Assembly: GCA_036583965.1 (NCBI GenBank)
Contig: JAZBQD010000014.1
Coordinates: 5,116,191 to 5,180,190, forward strand
Length of the DNA stretch: 64,000 nucleotides
Source: Prunella strophiata
Taxonomy: Eukaryota > Chordata > Aves > Passeriformes > Prunellidae
Direction: 5' to 3'
This document shows, piece after piece, positions 1 to 13,330 of this stretch. The translations under genes were made by a program, and so were the position numbers. The stretch's first letter is position 1. Each line of letters starts with the position of its first letter. The notes under the pieces are model-generated. The model did not search any database, was not told the origin of the DNA, and saw only the letters and a list, made by a program, of their open reading frames with translations.

Positions 1-1723
1 CTGACAGAAACTCAGACTCAAACTGCTCAAACTGCCACACTTGGAAATATCTGCTGAATCCTTCCTAAATTCAAGACACTTGATTTGGGAATGAAAATAG
101 TTAAATGTGCTCGAGTTTGTCCCAAATGTGTCTGTGTTGCCAATCCTCTGTTGTTAAAAAGGAAGGATAAACTTGATGTGTCAGGGCAGGAATCAAGCCC
201 CTAAGCCCAAACTCTCTGAGTAGCTGCTCTTGGCTCCTCGTTGGGCTGAGTGTGGGAGGGAGTCAGCCCCTGCCACAGCAGGGACAGCAGGGAAGATCCT
301 GTTCATGTCAGCTTTGCCTCCACACAACTGCCCTGAGCAACCTGGCTCTGGAAACTTGAGCCCAGCCACCACAGCTACAACCAGAGAGTGTTGGCACGTC
401 ACCTAGTCAGAGCCTACTAGCAGCTTCAGAATAGAAAAAAAAAACAAACTAAACCCTCTGAGCTGCAATCACTTTTGGTGACTTTCAGTCATTTAAAAGT
501 CAGAGGAGATTTCAGAGACAGGATGCTGAGAAATACTCTCAGTGCCAGTAGCTGCGTGTGCAAGCTCCCATGTCAAGCTCCCATGCCAGCTGCACATTGT
601 GCCATGGATGGTAGGAAACAACTGGAGCCCCCAGAAACAAGCCAGGAATGGGCACAGACCCTTCCCCTAGCAAAGGGCTCAGCATAGTGCATCACAGTCT
701 GGGAGAGGACTGGTCACCCTGAGACTCTGCAGGAGCCAGTGAACAGCAGGAAGACCCCAGACCCAAAATTGCCCATGGGAACAGGTGCACAGACTGTAGG
801 GATATAAAAGCCCAGGGGTTCCTTTATTTGGGGCCCCTCCCAGAGGAAGCAGCCTGAGCTGTTCCTGCTGCTGCACAATTCAATTATTAAACCTTTTTTC
901 CTGAAATTGGATCCCTGACAAACCTGGGTAAGAAGTTTCTTTAACAAGAAAATAAACCCAATCAGGAGAAAGGTGTTATTGCACTCTCCTCTTAGCCCAT
1001 CCTTGGTGCTGACTGCCACAAGTCAGTATAACAACTAAACTGAGCCAAGTGTGCTAGTATCCTTCTGGCTGTATCTGCCCAACTCCCAAAATCTGAGACC
1101 CACAGCAAACAAAGGGGCCAGTTCTGCACTGAGAAGAAGGAATTAAGACAAGTAATTTTAAACCACTTTTCTGGACTGCACTCAGATTTCATAGTTTGAG
1201 GTTGCCTTCCAGCTGCTCCCTAAATTCATTCTTCCTCAGAGAGCAAGCATGGCATGGTACAACTCTCTTCCCTGCTCACTTTAAACATTACCTTTTGCAA
1301 ATAGGATAACAGCCCTGTGCTGTGAATGCAAACCTAACAATCTATGGACATTTATATTCCCTTTATGCAAAAAAACCCCCCGATCTACTATTGTGTGTGA
1401 TCTATATTGCCCTTGCATTTCCTGGTGCTAAGAAAGTAGAAAAGAGGACTCCTTGTCCTTGAGAGGTTGGACTGTGCTTATCTGTAAGTAGAACACTCAC
1501 AGTTGTTGATCATTTTAATTTAATAATGAGAGCTTCATCTGGTGGAATCCACAAGGACATACAATTATGTACAATTAACACACATGTAGTGGTAGGACAA
1601 GGGGGAATGGTTTGCCTTAAAAATGGATTGTTTGGGATTTTGCTGCTTGATCTTTCTCTGACAGGTGACCAGGATTAGAACAAAAATAAATTATTGAAGC
1701 AGCTTGTTTTGCTTGTTACTTAC
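1..1723. other. Non-coding sequence 3' of CDPF1 exon 3
   Basis: This stretch would contain the last intron and terminal exon of CDPF1 if the gene were complete on the minus strand. I looked on the minus strand for the final cysteine-rich segment of the family and found no convincing match, so that exon either lies left of the window or has decayed. Otherwise I see ordinary AT-rich sequence with only short ORFs that resemble nothing known. Confidence 0.5.
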
Positions 1724-1833
1724 TGTACCAACACACACTGCTCTGCTACACAAACTGCAATGAGACCTAATGATGAGGAACTTGTCCTTACAGGGGTGAA
1801 ATGATCCTTCATGACATAGGCTTCTTTCAAAAG
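1724..1833 (-). CDS. CDPF1: CDPF1 exon 3 (frameshifted)
   Basis: On the minus strand the exon begins LLKEAYVMKD in one frame and continues KDKFLII..CSLCSRAVCVG in another. The switch lies between the FTP codons and KDKF, where a single base is missing. The donor ACA|GTAAGT is good and has the phase expected from the human protein. The acceptor is off by one base. Confidence 0.7.
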
Positions 1834-3980
1834 CTTGCAAAAGAATAATTTCAGGCTTTTAAGTGTATACTTCACAGTAGGGGATGTTTAAGAGGGGGAA
1901 ATTGTGGAGACTGAAAAGTTATCAGCCCTTTGTACTTGATTTGCTCATCTTGCTGTTGTACATGAGGCAATGCAGCAACTCTGCAGCTCCTTTTCTCTTC
2001 AAAACCTTCAACTCTGCAGTTGCCTTCAGTCCTATACTGTACTTTCTATCTCTCTTCCAAAAGTAGAGCAACTGGTGAGTCTTACTAAGTGTCATCTCAC
2101 TAAGTTTTTTTCAATGCTCTAACTTAATTATCTTCCATTTTCTATAACAGGTATTCCTTAGCATGGCCAACTCCAGTACCTTGTCAAGTCACCATTTCAA
2201 CTGCACAGCTTTTAATCAGAAGTTCTCTTCCAAAGCTGTATGCATGTGAGTATGAAATACTCACTGCTTTTGGTTATGTTGCTGCTGCAAAGCTGAGGTC
2301 CCCAGCTCCTGAAAGCAGGAGCTACCAGCAGAGAGCCTTACTTTATGTCACAGACTGTACTGCTTGCTCCAGGGTGTTGAGGGAGTGCATTTATTAATAA
2401 TTTGGCAGCCTACTTGGGAAAAACTAAAGCTTTATTTTTTCTGGGAGCTCCAGGCAAAATAATACAGAAGCCAGTTGAGTGTCTGTCTGCATAGGGCACG
2501 CACCAAGGGCACCTGGCTTATTCCTGGGCTTAAGTAAAACTTGGATTATGGGAATAATATGAATAAAAGGTATTCTGTCAGCTTGTACTGCCTTCTCCTT
2601 GCCTCCACACACACAAAAGTGTGTGCAGGAGTGTGTCCAGCACTGTGTTCCTCTCTCCTTTTTCTGTCCACTCAAACAGAAAATGATTTGGCCAGAGCCC
2701 TCCACTGTTAGGAAAGATCAGGCATCTTATCATGGCAGGTCAGCGTGTCAACAAGTCCCTGGGATACAAAGACAGGATTGTGTTTGCAAAGCTCCCCCTG
2801 CAGCCCTCATCAGTGCAGAGCCATTTGACAAGGCCCCCTGTCCAGCACACTTCCTGCAGCACTGCATTTGGGACATGTGAGCAAGCCAAGAAAGATGGGG
2901 TGTGAAGGTGTTTTTTAAAAGCATCTATAGAAGTGTGATGCTTCAGCATTATTCTTTTGCTTTTGGCACCTAAGCAATCCAAATAAAGCTGGGGTGTTAA
3001 CTCTGAGATTGGATAACCTAAATTAAGATTCACATTCAGACTCTTCAGGAATGGGCCTGATCAAAGATGAGCCATTGCTCTGCTGAGTGGAAGAGGGAAA
3101 ACCATTAGATCTGTGGGGTTTGGAACGACAAAAAGACAGCTGCCCAAGGACAACAGCCCCAGCAGGTGGTGATTAACAGCTGTTTCCATTCTTTAAGAAA
3201 CTGAGCAGTCTTATTGGGGTGAAGTGCTGAGTACATGCCTGACTTCCAGCTCCAGAGAGCTCCTGAACATGTCTGCCTGATGAATTTGTTGACCATGATG
3301 GCCTCCACCAAGCTACTCTTGCATTTAAAACTAAGTGCTTTATTTTATGGGGAGTTTAATGTCTGCACACAAAACTGTAACTGCATAATTCCTGGTCAAA
3401 CTATCCCTACTTGGCAGAGAGAGAAAAGGCTTTTATATTATTTGAAAATATAAATATATTTTATTATAGTGAGCATCCACACACCCTGATGTCACACAGT
3501 CTGACAAAGGATTGTCCAGTCCACACAAAAAAGCACTGCTATTCAAAACTTCACATCATGCCAGATAGCTCTTAAGAAGTGTTTTTGCCATATATATTTC
3601 ATTCATGCTGTGTGTATGCATTGCTCAGCTGAGGGAGGCTACAGTGAGGGAAGGGCTATTCCCAGAAATACCAGGCTGGCAATCAGCAGTATTCTAGCAA
3701 GAAAATATTGGTACAGTAGAGTTCTCAGTGGGGCTAGGAAATAGGTTAAATACAGATTTTTGCATGCTATTGAAGCAGGGCACAAAAATTGATTGTTGTT
3801 TTTCCTACCAGCACTGAAAATTTTTAACATTCCTTCCCCTTGGAAAAAAGGAGATCACTTTAAGTACCAAGCCTCATGTTCAGGGTCAGTAGAGCACATT
3901 ATTAGGCTCATGCAGTGCACACTACAAGGATTCTAATGCTCATAGCAGAAATGAAGTCTGTGATCTCAGAGAGCACTTAC

Positions 3981-4104
3981 ACAATCCAGTGTGAGTTTGG
4001 TGACATCTGCCCATAATACGTGTACAGGGCTGATAACTCACACAGCTCACATTTGACCTCTCCTGGTTTCTGAACTTCCTTGGGAGCATCCATTTTTAAG
4101 CTAC
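3981..4104 (-). CDS. CDPF1: CDPF1 exon 2 with start codon
   Basis: The acceptor ttcttgcag|GTAGC is followed by an ATG at 4093-4091 and an open frame of 37 codons plus two bases, ending at donor GT|GTAAGT. The protein opens MDAPKEVQKPGEV and then carries KCELCEL, matching the N-terminal cysteine pair of CDPF1. The 11 bases before the ATG are 5' UTR, so an upstream non-coding exon is implied. Confidence 0.75.
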
Positions 4105-7100
4105 CTGCAAGAAACACACCAAAAAAATCTTTTCGTTTCAAAACACAGTGCTGGGAACATATCTGCAAGAAGATTAAAGTGACCTGAGACATCTGGCTTT
4201 GCAAATTAAAACCTAAAGGAAAACTGACAATTGCAGACCTTGATTAGTAAATATTTTCTCCCAAATCAAGTTCATTTCCCATGTCCCAGCTTGAATTTTC
4301 AAATTCCTTAGACAGGTCTATAAACTGAAGACTGGGAGCCTAACTATAAAGTTCACCTATTAATTTGGAACATCCATGAAATAACTCAGGTGACAAAGCC
4401 ATGACAAACATGGCTGAGATCTCAAAAACCCTCTGCTCAACTGAGGTCTATACTCCTTAAGTGCTTCCCAAGACACTGTTCCCTATCTGCTGCTATGCAG
4501 AATTCCAATCCAGTTCTGCAATGCCCATCTCCTCCCTCAAACTGGAGCCATGAAAGGGTTTGGGACCTCACTCAGGAGGCAGGTACCAGGAAGGTAAGTG
4601 TTGCAAAGAAAAGACTGTGTCTTATTCTTTGCTTCTGGTTCACCTTGGAATAGAGTTTTGGAAGCTTACCCCTGACTCCCTGTTCCCATCTGGCTCTCTA
4701 TGGAAATTAGGCCAATGGAATCACCCTATACCTTGATAAAGTGTTGGCCCATTCCAGCCACATGGGACAAAGGAGCAGACACTTTTTAAAAAGTTTAGGT
4801 ACTATGACTTTTATGAAAATAGGCAAAAGGGGAAGACTCTGCTTTATCCTCCTGGAGAATACCCATATATTTCTATAAACAGGAGAATCTGCACATAGGA
4901 AAGTTATTGACCATCCTTCTGACAGACTTCAGGCCTCACTACAAAGGTATGGCCATCAGTCCCATGACACAGGAAGTCATGTTGCATCAGCTTTGGTGCT
5001 AACAGATTACTCGTTAAAGTCCTGGCCATTGATTTACATTTTGGGAGCTTCCTCTTCACTAATACCTCTAATTTTAGTTGAGAGTCACACCCTCAGCTTT
5101 TTCCAAAGTATGGTGTGGCAAGTAGACTTTTAGGATTGATTTTAGTCTGTATCAACAATCCTATCAAGCACAGCTAACCATGTGCATGCCCAAAAATTTT
5201 ACCAATCCATGAAAGAAATGTGGTTGCTTGTTTGTAAACTGGGTATCTTTTCTCACCTGCACCAACTGTTTGAATTGTACAGACAATTCACCCTGCAATT
5301 ATCAAAACTACACCTTTTAGCTAAAAACCCTCATGCTTTTCATGGTACAGTGTTCTGCTGCAAACCAATCAGCTTTTGGAAGAGAAGCAGGGCTGGTGTC
5401 AGGCTATGAAGAGGTGAGAGGAACCTGGGTTTGGGTGGTATCTCAGCAGGCAGGTTGTGTGTGCTCCCAGCTGAGCACATCCACAGCCTGCCAAATGACA
5501 GCAGGGCATTCCCACTCTTCCAGCTCTGCAGCCAGACCCTTTCCCTGCAGAGCTGATTCAGTTCACTAAGGCCACGTCCCTTAATTATGCTTCAGCTCAG
5601 GGGTTTTCTTGGGAACAAATTGCCTGACTATCCCTCCTTATCACACAGGTTTGCACCACAGAGCAGTCTCACAGCACACAAACCAGAGGGTTTCAGAAAA
5701 AAAAATCCAGAAGTTGTGCTCTGGAAGCACATCCAGAAACATCTAACACACTACAACCTGAATGCCCAGCTGGTGGCCATGCACCCTTACAGGCTGGCAC
5801 CAGAGATCTAAAACATCCCAGAACACAGAGAACGGGCAGCTGGTATCCAACACCCAACACCTTGGTCCATGGTTTCTGTCTTACTAAATCACACTAGTTA
5901 CTAACACAGTAACAAAAAAACCAAACTTTTTCATCTTCTTCTTCTTCTAGTATTTTTTCTTTATTGCTTTTAATGAACTAAATTGGCTTGCACAGGAGTC
6001 CAACAGCTGCTAACAGTAGCACAAGGTAAGAGGCAGAACTGCAGCACCAGCAGAAAGGCAGGACTGAGATGAGGGACCTGCACATCCCTCTTTTGGTGAC
6101 AGTAAGCTGCTATTTCTGCTTGCCCGACAGACTGAAACTGAATCCTCAGAGACATCTGCTGACAAGGTGAACTAGGGGCAAGGTGAAGCAGAGCTGGGAC
6201 TACTTGTCATCTAATGTTCCAGAAGAACAGGGAGATCCTCAGAGGCTACAGAGGCTTCATGACAGACATCCAATTCAGAAAGTCCTAGCCTGTTAAACCC
6301 TGAAACCTAATTTTGGAAATAATCTCCCTTACCCCATCACTCCTTTACCACCAGCCTTTCCACTGCCATTCCTGGCATTTCAGCAGCACAGAGTTCTTCA
6401 GATGTAACACAGATGGGACATTGGATTTATAAATAAATTCACCTTGAGAACACCTTAGGAAGCTATTTTTTCACAAATTATATGACCCTTGGATATGACG
6501 TGTTTTCCCTACCTCACAGGGATGACTGAGAGCATTTAATTAACTCAAGTGCTTTCAGATTTGTCAGTTAGTTGTACAGCACGTTCATGCTACCCCTTTC
6601 TCCCTGTATATTGTAATTCAGATTCTTCACACTATGTGCTAACTCAGCTAAGAAGTCTACTTTTTGAACCCTGCATTTTAGGATTGCCAGCCAGGTCCCC
6701 CTGACATACCTAACTTTACCTTTTCTGCAGGTACCCAGCAGCAATACCAACACACTTACTTGACTGAATGGGATTCAGATCAACACTTCTATGCAATTTT
6801 TTGTAATCAGTCTTCCTTAAAAAGGAGAAATCATTAACCCCAAAGAAGTGGAGTATGGAAAGTCACTTGAATCAAATTGAAAAGACTATAATGCTGATTT
6901 TTTTTCTTTAAAATAGTGCAAAACAGCAAGAACCACAACAACAAAAAAGAAGTATTTATGGCAGTGAGGGTCATAGACTTTGGAATGAATATGTCCTGAT
7001 CCCAAGTTAAAATAACAGCCCTGGGTTCAGAGCTGAAGTACGTTAGATATAGAAACACCTGCTCTCTCACAGACCATCGGCATGTAGAACAGAATCTGTT

Positions 7101-10100
7101 CAATGCCTACCACTGGGAAGGAATGATATCTATGTACAAACACATTTTTGGCTATGCCAGTTGAAAAGCATATGATCCTGCCTGCAAGGCACAGATGAAT
7201 TTATGATGCTTTCCATCTTACTCCCAGCTTACAAGTCACTAGTAGCAGCTGTACCAAGTTTTATTTCACTGGGAACATCATTTGTCCTGAGAGCTTGTCC
7301 ACACATCAGCACTAGGGAAAGTGAAGGTTCCTAACTAAAGGTGTGAGGTCAACAAATGCACAGATTTCAGAGTGAATGCTCCCATTCAGAAGTTTGCTAT
7401 ACAACAAAGTAAAGCCATTTCCTTCTGAAGAAAGATATTTAATGTCAAGTTTATGCATGTGCTTCACAACTTTAGTCTAAACTGCCAAGCAGACAAGTCC
7501 TGAGATGCACTGTCTCACAAAGAGTCGTTTCCAAAAAGTTCATTTGCTTTGAATAACCATGGCTTTATGCCATCAACCCAGCTGAGCCAGACAAAGGTTT
7601 TATCACATTGGTCAGCTCATTGGTTTGGCACTGCATGCCATCTTAGCAGGATGTGACAGTGTGCCAGGTGTTTGTCTGCCTTCCAGACACGTGAAGCAGA
7701 GTGAGAACTCATTTCTCTCTAGCAAACCAGCAGGGGGATAAAGGACCTCTTGAGGAATATGTCTAGGGCACTAATCCCTTCTTAATAATGACAGACAAAT
7801 TTGTGGCCATGAGCAGTCCAAATCATCACCAGGTGCTACCACTATTTTTTTTTTTTTATCTTGGAATGTTCTGAAGCACCACCATTTCACACTAACACAT
7901 CACAAGTCTGTCTGGCTGACACATGCTGAACAGGTCTTTGACAACAGTTTGTCTAGAACTGAATTCTGCCCAAGCATTTTTCACTCTGACTGGAAGCCAC
8001 AAGGTATTTTAACACATCTTTACTTGACACACATGCCCAGCTCTTCTGGAAAGAACACAGTTATCTACATGTGTGGGTAACCACTGAACTAACATGCTCC
8101 ACAGAAGCCTGCCAGGTCAAGCCTAGAGTGCTGCAGGATGTGTGTGAGGTTGACTCACATATCCTGGCAAAAGGTGAAGCACAAGGATTTCAGTGCCATA
8201 GTAAGGAAATAACTGCAGCAAAAGAAAGGCACAGGTTAGGTAGTGCTGAAAGAGTGTTTCTCCATGCTATCTGCAACTGATACCTGATATAGACATGGGC
8301 AAATGGCTCTCAGTCCAGTTCTCTGGAGACTCCTAAAGACTTCAGGGCAATTCTGTTTGGAACACTTGGCTAAGAGGCCTGGAAGGCATGCCAGAAATCA
8401 TAAATCACCCTTAAATTGTCAGGGTCAGTGGCAAAGTAGTAGCACAGATAAGTAATCTGATTTTCTTTGCTTCAAACCTCATTAGCACAAGTATTTACAA
8501 TGCATAGGTTAAGCCCCTCTTAATACTCCACAGGAGACTCCTGTATTTCTGAGTCACTGATAAACTAGAGAAACCAAGTACTTATAAACAGATGCAGACT
8601 TTGATTTGAAAGGCTGTCAGATAAAACCAACATTGACACACCCTTAATCCTCTCCTACAAAACCCTTGTTTCTTTTACCTTTCTTTTACTGCAGGATTTT
8701 CCTGCAGTATTCACTGTTGATGACAATAATCTATTAAAATACTCACAACTCGATTTTCTACACATAGGAGTGCTCTCTAGTAGAAGGGCAGTTCATACCC
8801 TGGTACGTGCCAGTGTTTCGTATGACAGAACACACTTCAGCACCAGCAACTTGCTTTCTTCAGAAAAGCAATCTGCTGCCTAATTGATCAGGCAGTAGAT
8901 AAAACAGCAGAACCTTCTGACTTGCTAGTTAATTCCCAGGTGAACAACTTTCTTCCTCCTGTTCCTTCATGCTACAGCCCCGAAGGCATGTTTAGGTCAC
9001 CTGTGGCTGCCTCCCTGCTCTTCCTTTGAGGTGACTTACCTTGGGTTCAGCATGAATTAGCCCAGGACTGCAATTTCACAAGGCGTGAACAATCAGAACT
9101 TTCATCCTTACTCACTCTCCCAAAGATCACTTGATTGAATTAAACCTTGATTTGTTGCAGTGCCCTTTTCCCCCAGGCTGGGGGGTTGTGCTGGCATTGC
9201 TATGCTTTCTTTGCTTGGAAGGAACAGAGATTCCTGCAGGCTCCCTTCTAGCCATGGGTCAGAGAGCAAGGCCCAAGCCCTGCTCCTGAACAACAGCTTC
9301 CATGGATTCCCCATGGCAGCAGCAGGATAAACAGTCTAGGTGGTCACAGATCTGAAAGCCAGTGTGTTTTCTGAACAGTTGTAGGGAAAGAGGAAAAACA
9401 CAGACAGGCAAAAATCAAACCCCTTCCTTAGGTAAAAAGGCTTTCCGAACACACGATGAATCTCAGAAAGTCATCTACACCTAAGATCCATGATTTAACA
9501 AAGCTGAGAAACCAACACTCAACAAAAACTAAGCCCAAGTGCCCCTAGAGATGCCTGCTCTAAATTAGGCAGCATTTAGTAACAATCTTAAATTAGGTGG
9601 GAATGTAAAGGTTCACAAGGGAAGGCTGCACAAGGCATCATCTACTCGAAACACAAGAGATTCAAATATTGAAGTGTTGCTGAAGTGATCATCAATTCTG
9701 GACCACAGAACTGTTACTCTTTGCCAAAATGGAAAAACCAGACCTGAGGTCAGATTTCATTAAATCTCCTTCTGGTTCAACCACAATAAAAAAAATCAAC
9801 CAACAGCAATAGTAACCTTCTGTTCTGAACTCATTTTGTCTCCCTTCCAAACTGCACCTCCCTATTAGAAATTTGTTACATTAACAGCCATAGTGGGGAA
9901 GAGCAAGTTGCTCTATTAATATCTAAGTGATGACCATTACTTTTTAAGTTGTCCCTAAAAAAAGTTAAGTGTAGGGCCACACATGTACCACTGAAAGTAT
10001 CAGCTTGGTTAAGCACAACCTAAACTTAGTGCAATACTTTCCAACAGAGTCTAAAAATAGGAACACCAAGATTTTGTGGAAATACAGGGGAGGCTAACAC

Positions 10101-12600
10101 AGTATTCCAGGAAATAAGACACTGCCATTTGACATAATCCTGAAAGGAAGAAATACAGCTCCAGTGATTAATCTCCCTACAGAAAGCAAAATTGGGACTA
10201 TAAGGACCCCATGACATGGGGTTGCATGAGACAATGTCCATGCCATGGAGCTGCTGCCCACTGTCTCCTGTGACCAGGAAGATGTTCAGCATTAACATAC
10301 CTGGGAATTTTTTTCCAATAGAGTGACTGCAGCTCTCCATTTGTTAGGACTGAGCTTGAGTTGGGGACTGCAGAATGAAGAAAAAAAAAAAAACCTATCC
10401 AGAAGGAAAAGCAAACAAAACTACCAGAGGGGTGAGGGGTATGGGTTGAAGAGTACCAGCTTCAAGAAAGCCTGGGAATAAAGACAGGCATGTCCCTGCA
10501 TAAAAGGCCCAGCACACCTTCTGCAACCGTGCTCATTTCCTCTGGGACATACTCCTTGAGATTTGTAATCCCATCTGGTGTGAACGGTAAGCGCAGAAAA
10601 GCAGCAGAGAGATCCTCTGGCAGCATGTCTGATGGAGCAAAGCCCACAGTCACCCAACCCTTAAAAAGTTCTTTTCCAGGGCACTTGCTGGGAATTGCCA
10701 CAAAAAATTTGCGCATTTCCTTGTTTCACACCTTCACACCAAGGTCACTTCATTGGTTACAGTTTACAGTGGAGGTTAAGTCTTTTAGTCAGGGGTTAGC
10801 AACTTTCAAACTTCCTGACATACACCTACGTCAAAGCCCTGTCTTCTAGCCAAGTAGCAATATGGAACAAGGTGAATTCAGGCAGGCACAAGACTTTCTG
10901 AATTTTTAGCAATGTCTTCAGGTTATTCTGTCTGCCCCTGTCAGAAAAACTTGGGTTCCCATCTAGTACTTGGATTACTTTGCCTAAAAAATATGCAGGT
11001 ACTGAGGCTGCACTTCTTTCAACACCTGATGCATCAAACAGGTATCAAGGCACAGATACAAGAACCACTTCTATAATTCTCTGTAGGACACAGAGAAATC
11101 TGTGTTCTTAGACAGCTGAAGACCTATTTTATCACTGAGTGCCAGGCCATCCCTTTTGTGCATGCTCTGTACTCCGCACAGTCTGTTCTCCAGAGGGTCT
11201 ATACTTATGCTCTTTCCTTCCAGAAGTTCTTTTGGACAAATTTACTTCTCTGTTCATCACAGGTAAAACAGAAGAAAAATGGCTTTTTCTCATATGAAAA
11301 ATGTAATCATGACTGGAGATGTGCAGGCCCTAGAATTCACTATAACCAGAGTGGACTTATCCTCCTGGATCACACATGCTAAGAAGGCAGACAAATAAAA
11401 TTTTCACAGTTCTGACTTTTCACCCAAGCAGCTCAAAATCCACTAAGAACTGGCAGCATCCTCAACATGTCACAGATATTTAATAAACTTTTCTTTGGCT
11501 TTAGATCTCCATCTGTCCAGTAAACACAGACAGTTCTGACTAAGATTTCACTGAGGTCCAAAAAGAAAGTGTGGGCTCAGAGTAGAGCTAATTAGGCAGC
11601 AAAGCTGATGGGGTCTTGACAGAAATTGTATGTGGCCCATGTTTTTCAAAGTTTTTGAAAGAGCTGGCTATAGGTCTGGGTAGATAAGGCTTGAAAACAC
11701 TGTGATGCTTCATGCCAGATTTAAATGTGTGCTTCCCTTCTGCACATACACATGGCTCTGAGCATGGTTAATGAGTAATTACTTCATTCATGTTGGGAAA
11801 ATTATGACAAAATGAACAAACAGCTGGGGGAGAAGATGTAGTGCAAAGTTATTATGGCCTGTAGTTAAAAACAGACTTCAAAAGAGGCAACATGCTTCAT
11901 GTGTTAAATGGGCAGCAAAAAAGAAAACAGAAAGAGCAGGTGAAAATGTCTTCACCAGGCTCTGACAAAATGAGCAAAAAACACTTGCCAATCCTTGTTT
12001 TTTCCAGGCCTGGACTAAAGAACAAAGAAGCCCAAACCACTGCAACCACATAGATAACCCATTCCCTTCTTAATCCAAATCTCAGGTTTTGCCTATCTAT
12101 TGGGAATTTTGGGGCTTTTTACACCTTTTTTGGTGTAGTGACTTTTGTAGTAGTCAAAACACTGATTTAGTCAACAGATCAGTGCAAAGGTGATGCACAG
12201 GCTAGAGAGCATCTCAACCAGCCTGGGGAGCACATCTCCATTACAAGTCACTTTACCAGCAGAATCCAAGTATTTTCCTACAAGTCTCGTCAAACAAAAA
12301 CCATCTTTGGTCTGAACAACCTCAGACTGCTGCATCTGGGCAGAATAAAACTTTCAGGGGAGCCTTCATCCGGCTCTTGACATAACCTTGTCATATTTGT
12401 AGAAATCACAGACTCTATTTGAGGCAAGACACAAAGTGAGACAAGGTATCACTAATGCTTTCATTGTAACAGCTTCTTTGACCGTAATTTACACGGGAAG
12501 TTAAGGCATGAGGAAAATATTTCTGGTATGGGACCCAGAAGCATGGAAGTCTTAAATTTTATTTACATAAAGCATGCCATTTCAGTTGTAAGAATATAGT
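4105..12600. other. Probable long 5' intron of CDPF1, no recognised gene
   Basis: About 8.5 kb of AT-rich sequence lies between CDPF1 exon 2 and the GC island that may hold its promoter. It contains short homopolymers (poly-T near 7843-7856, poly-A near 10380-10393) and many short, unrelated ORFs. I recognise no conserved exon, RNA gene or transposon. The only stretch that stands out is 10462-10716. Confidence 0.45.
10462..10716 (-). other. Unassigned 84-codon ORF, possible exon or chance
   Basis: The minus strand is open from an ATG at 10716 to a stop at 10462. The translation has balanced, globular-looking composition (hydrophobic, charged and proline residues mixed; motif GFAPSDMLPEDL). 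The plus strand is also open through most of the same interval, as expected from locally low stop density, so this could be chance. I recognise no family, and no splice sites or neighbouring exons support it. Confidence 0.15.
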
Positions 12601-13139
12601 TATATATCCTTACTAACTACTAGTGCACAGATCCACTTCTTTGGCTCAAAGGTGCCTGGAGCTGGAAGACAGTGGCCTCCAGCTCGGGAACCGTGAGTGT
12701 CTCCCGGTAGGCAGTGCCCGGCCAGCAGCTCCGGCCTCCGCCGGCCTCCCCCACTCCCGGTTCCCCCTCCCCCGGCTCACGTTCCCGCCCCGATCCCGCT
12801 CCTCTGCCCGGCTCCCCTTTGCCCCACAGTTTCCGGTTCCCGCCGCCGTGGTCGCGGTTCCCAGCTCCCCCAAGGTCCCCGTTTCCACCCCCACGCGGAG
12901 CTCACAGTTCCTTTCGCCCCCGTCTCCCGTTCCTCGGTCTCCTCCTCAGCTCCCTTTGCTCCCCGATTCCCGGTCCCTCTGTCTCTGCGCCCCCCACACC
13001 CTCAACCCCCCATTTCCCGCTCCGCCCCGAGCTCCTGTTTGCCTTCCGATTCCCGTTTCCCGCCGGCTCCAGTTCCCTCCGGCGCCCACTTTCCCCCCAG
13101 TTCTCGGGGCTACCCCTTTCCCCGCTCCAGGTTCCCTTT

Positions 13140-13172
13140 CCCCGTTCCCCGTTCCCCGTTCCCGTTCCCCCA
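13140..13172 (-). promoter_or_regulatory. G-quadruplex-prone tract
   Basis: The plus strand has five consecutive C-runs of 3-5 bases separated by GTT. The minus strand therefore carries five G-runs with 3-base loops, a classic quadruplex-forming arrangement, inside the candidate promoter island. Confidence 0.6.
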
Positions 13173-13330
13173 CAGGCGGTGCCCACCGAGCCACTTCCGG
13201 GATTGCGCGCGCGGCTCCGGGGCCTCCCCGAAAAGGGCAGGGGCGCGGGGCGGCCGGCAGGGGGAGCTGTGCGCCCGCGAGCGCGTCCTGCGCTCCCTCA
13301 TTCCCTGCTCCGGCCTTGGGGGGCACGGCG

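Larger units (their letters stand above)
1724..4104 (-). pseudogene. CDPF1: CDPF1-like gene (cysteine-rich DPF motif domain protein 1), partial and lesioned
   Basis: Two minus-strand exons match the small vertebrate protein CDPF1, whose molecular function is not established. Exon 2 encodes the first CxxC pair (KCELCEL) and the YGQ..P..H segment. Exon 3 encodes the EAYVMKD block, corresponding to the family's YVMKDPF motif, and a second CSLCSR cysteine pair. The position next to PKDREJ and the minus orientation match human 22q13.31, which supports orthology. Exon 3 has two defects. One base is missing after the FTP codons, throwing CSLCSR out of frame. The splice acceptor reads ..gcaa before the expected first base of the exon, so the nearest AG is one base late and would give an in-frame TGA two codons on. 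The terminal exon was not found. Either the gene is a pseudogene in this species or the assembly has errors here. Exon 1 is probably untranslated and may lie in the GC island near 13 kb. Confidence 0.7.

Noticed and set aside
1134..1192. Minus-strand ECSPEKWFKITCLN as a possible decayed CDPF1 terminal exon
   Set aside because: Only the ECS start resembles the family segment, the cysteine spacing does not fit, and there is no acceptor with a pyrimidine tract.
1200..1300. Minus-strand CHACSLRKNEFREQLEG as the CDPF1 C-terminus
   Set aside because: The resemblance to the family's C-x2-C and following helix is weak. The upstream frame has a stop and no good acceptor, so I did not annotate it.
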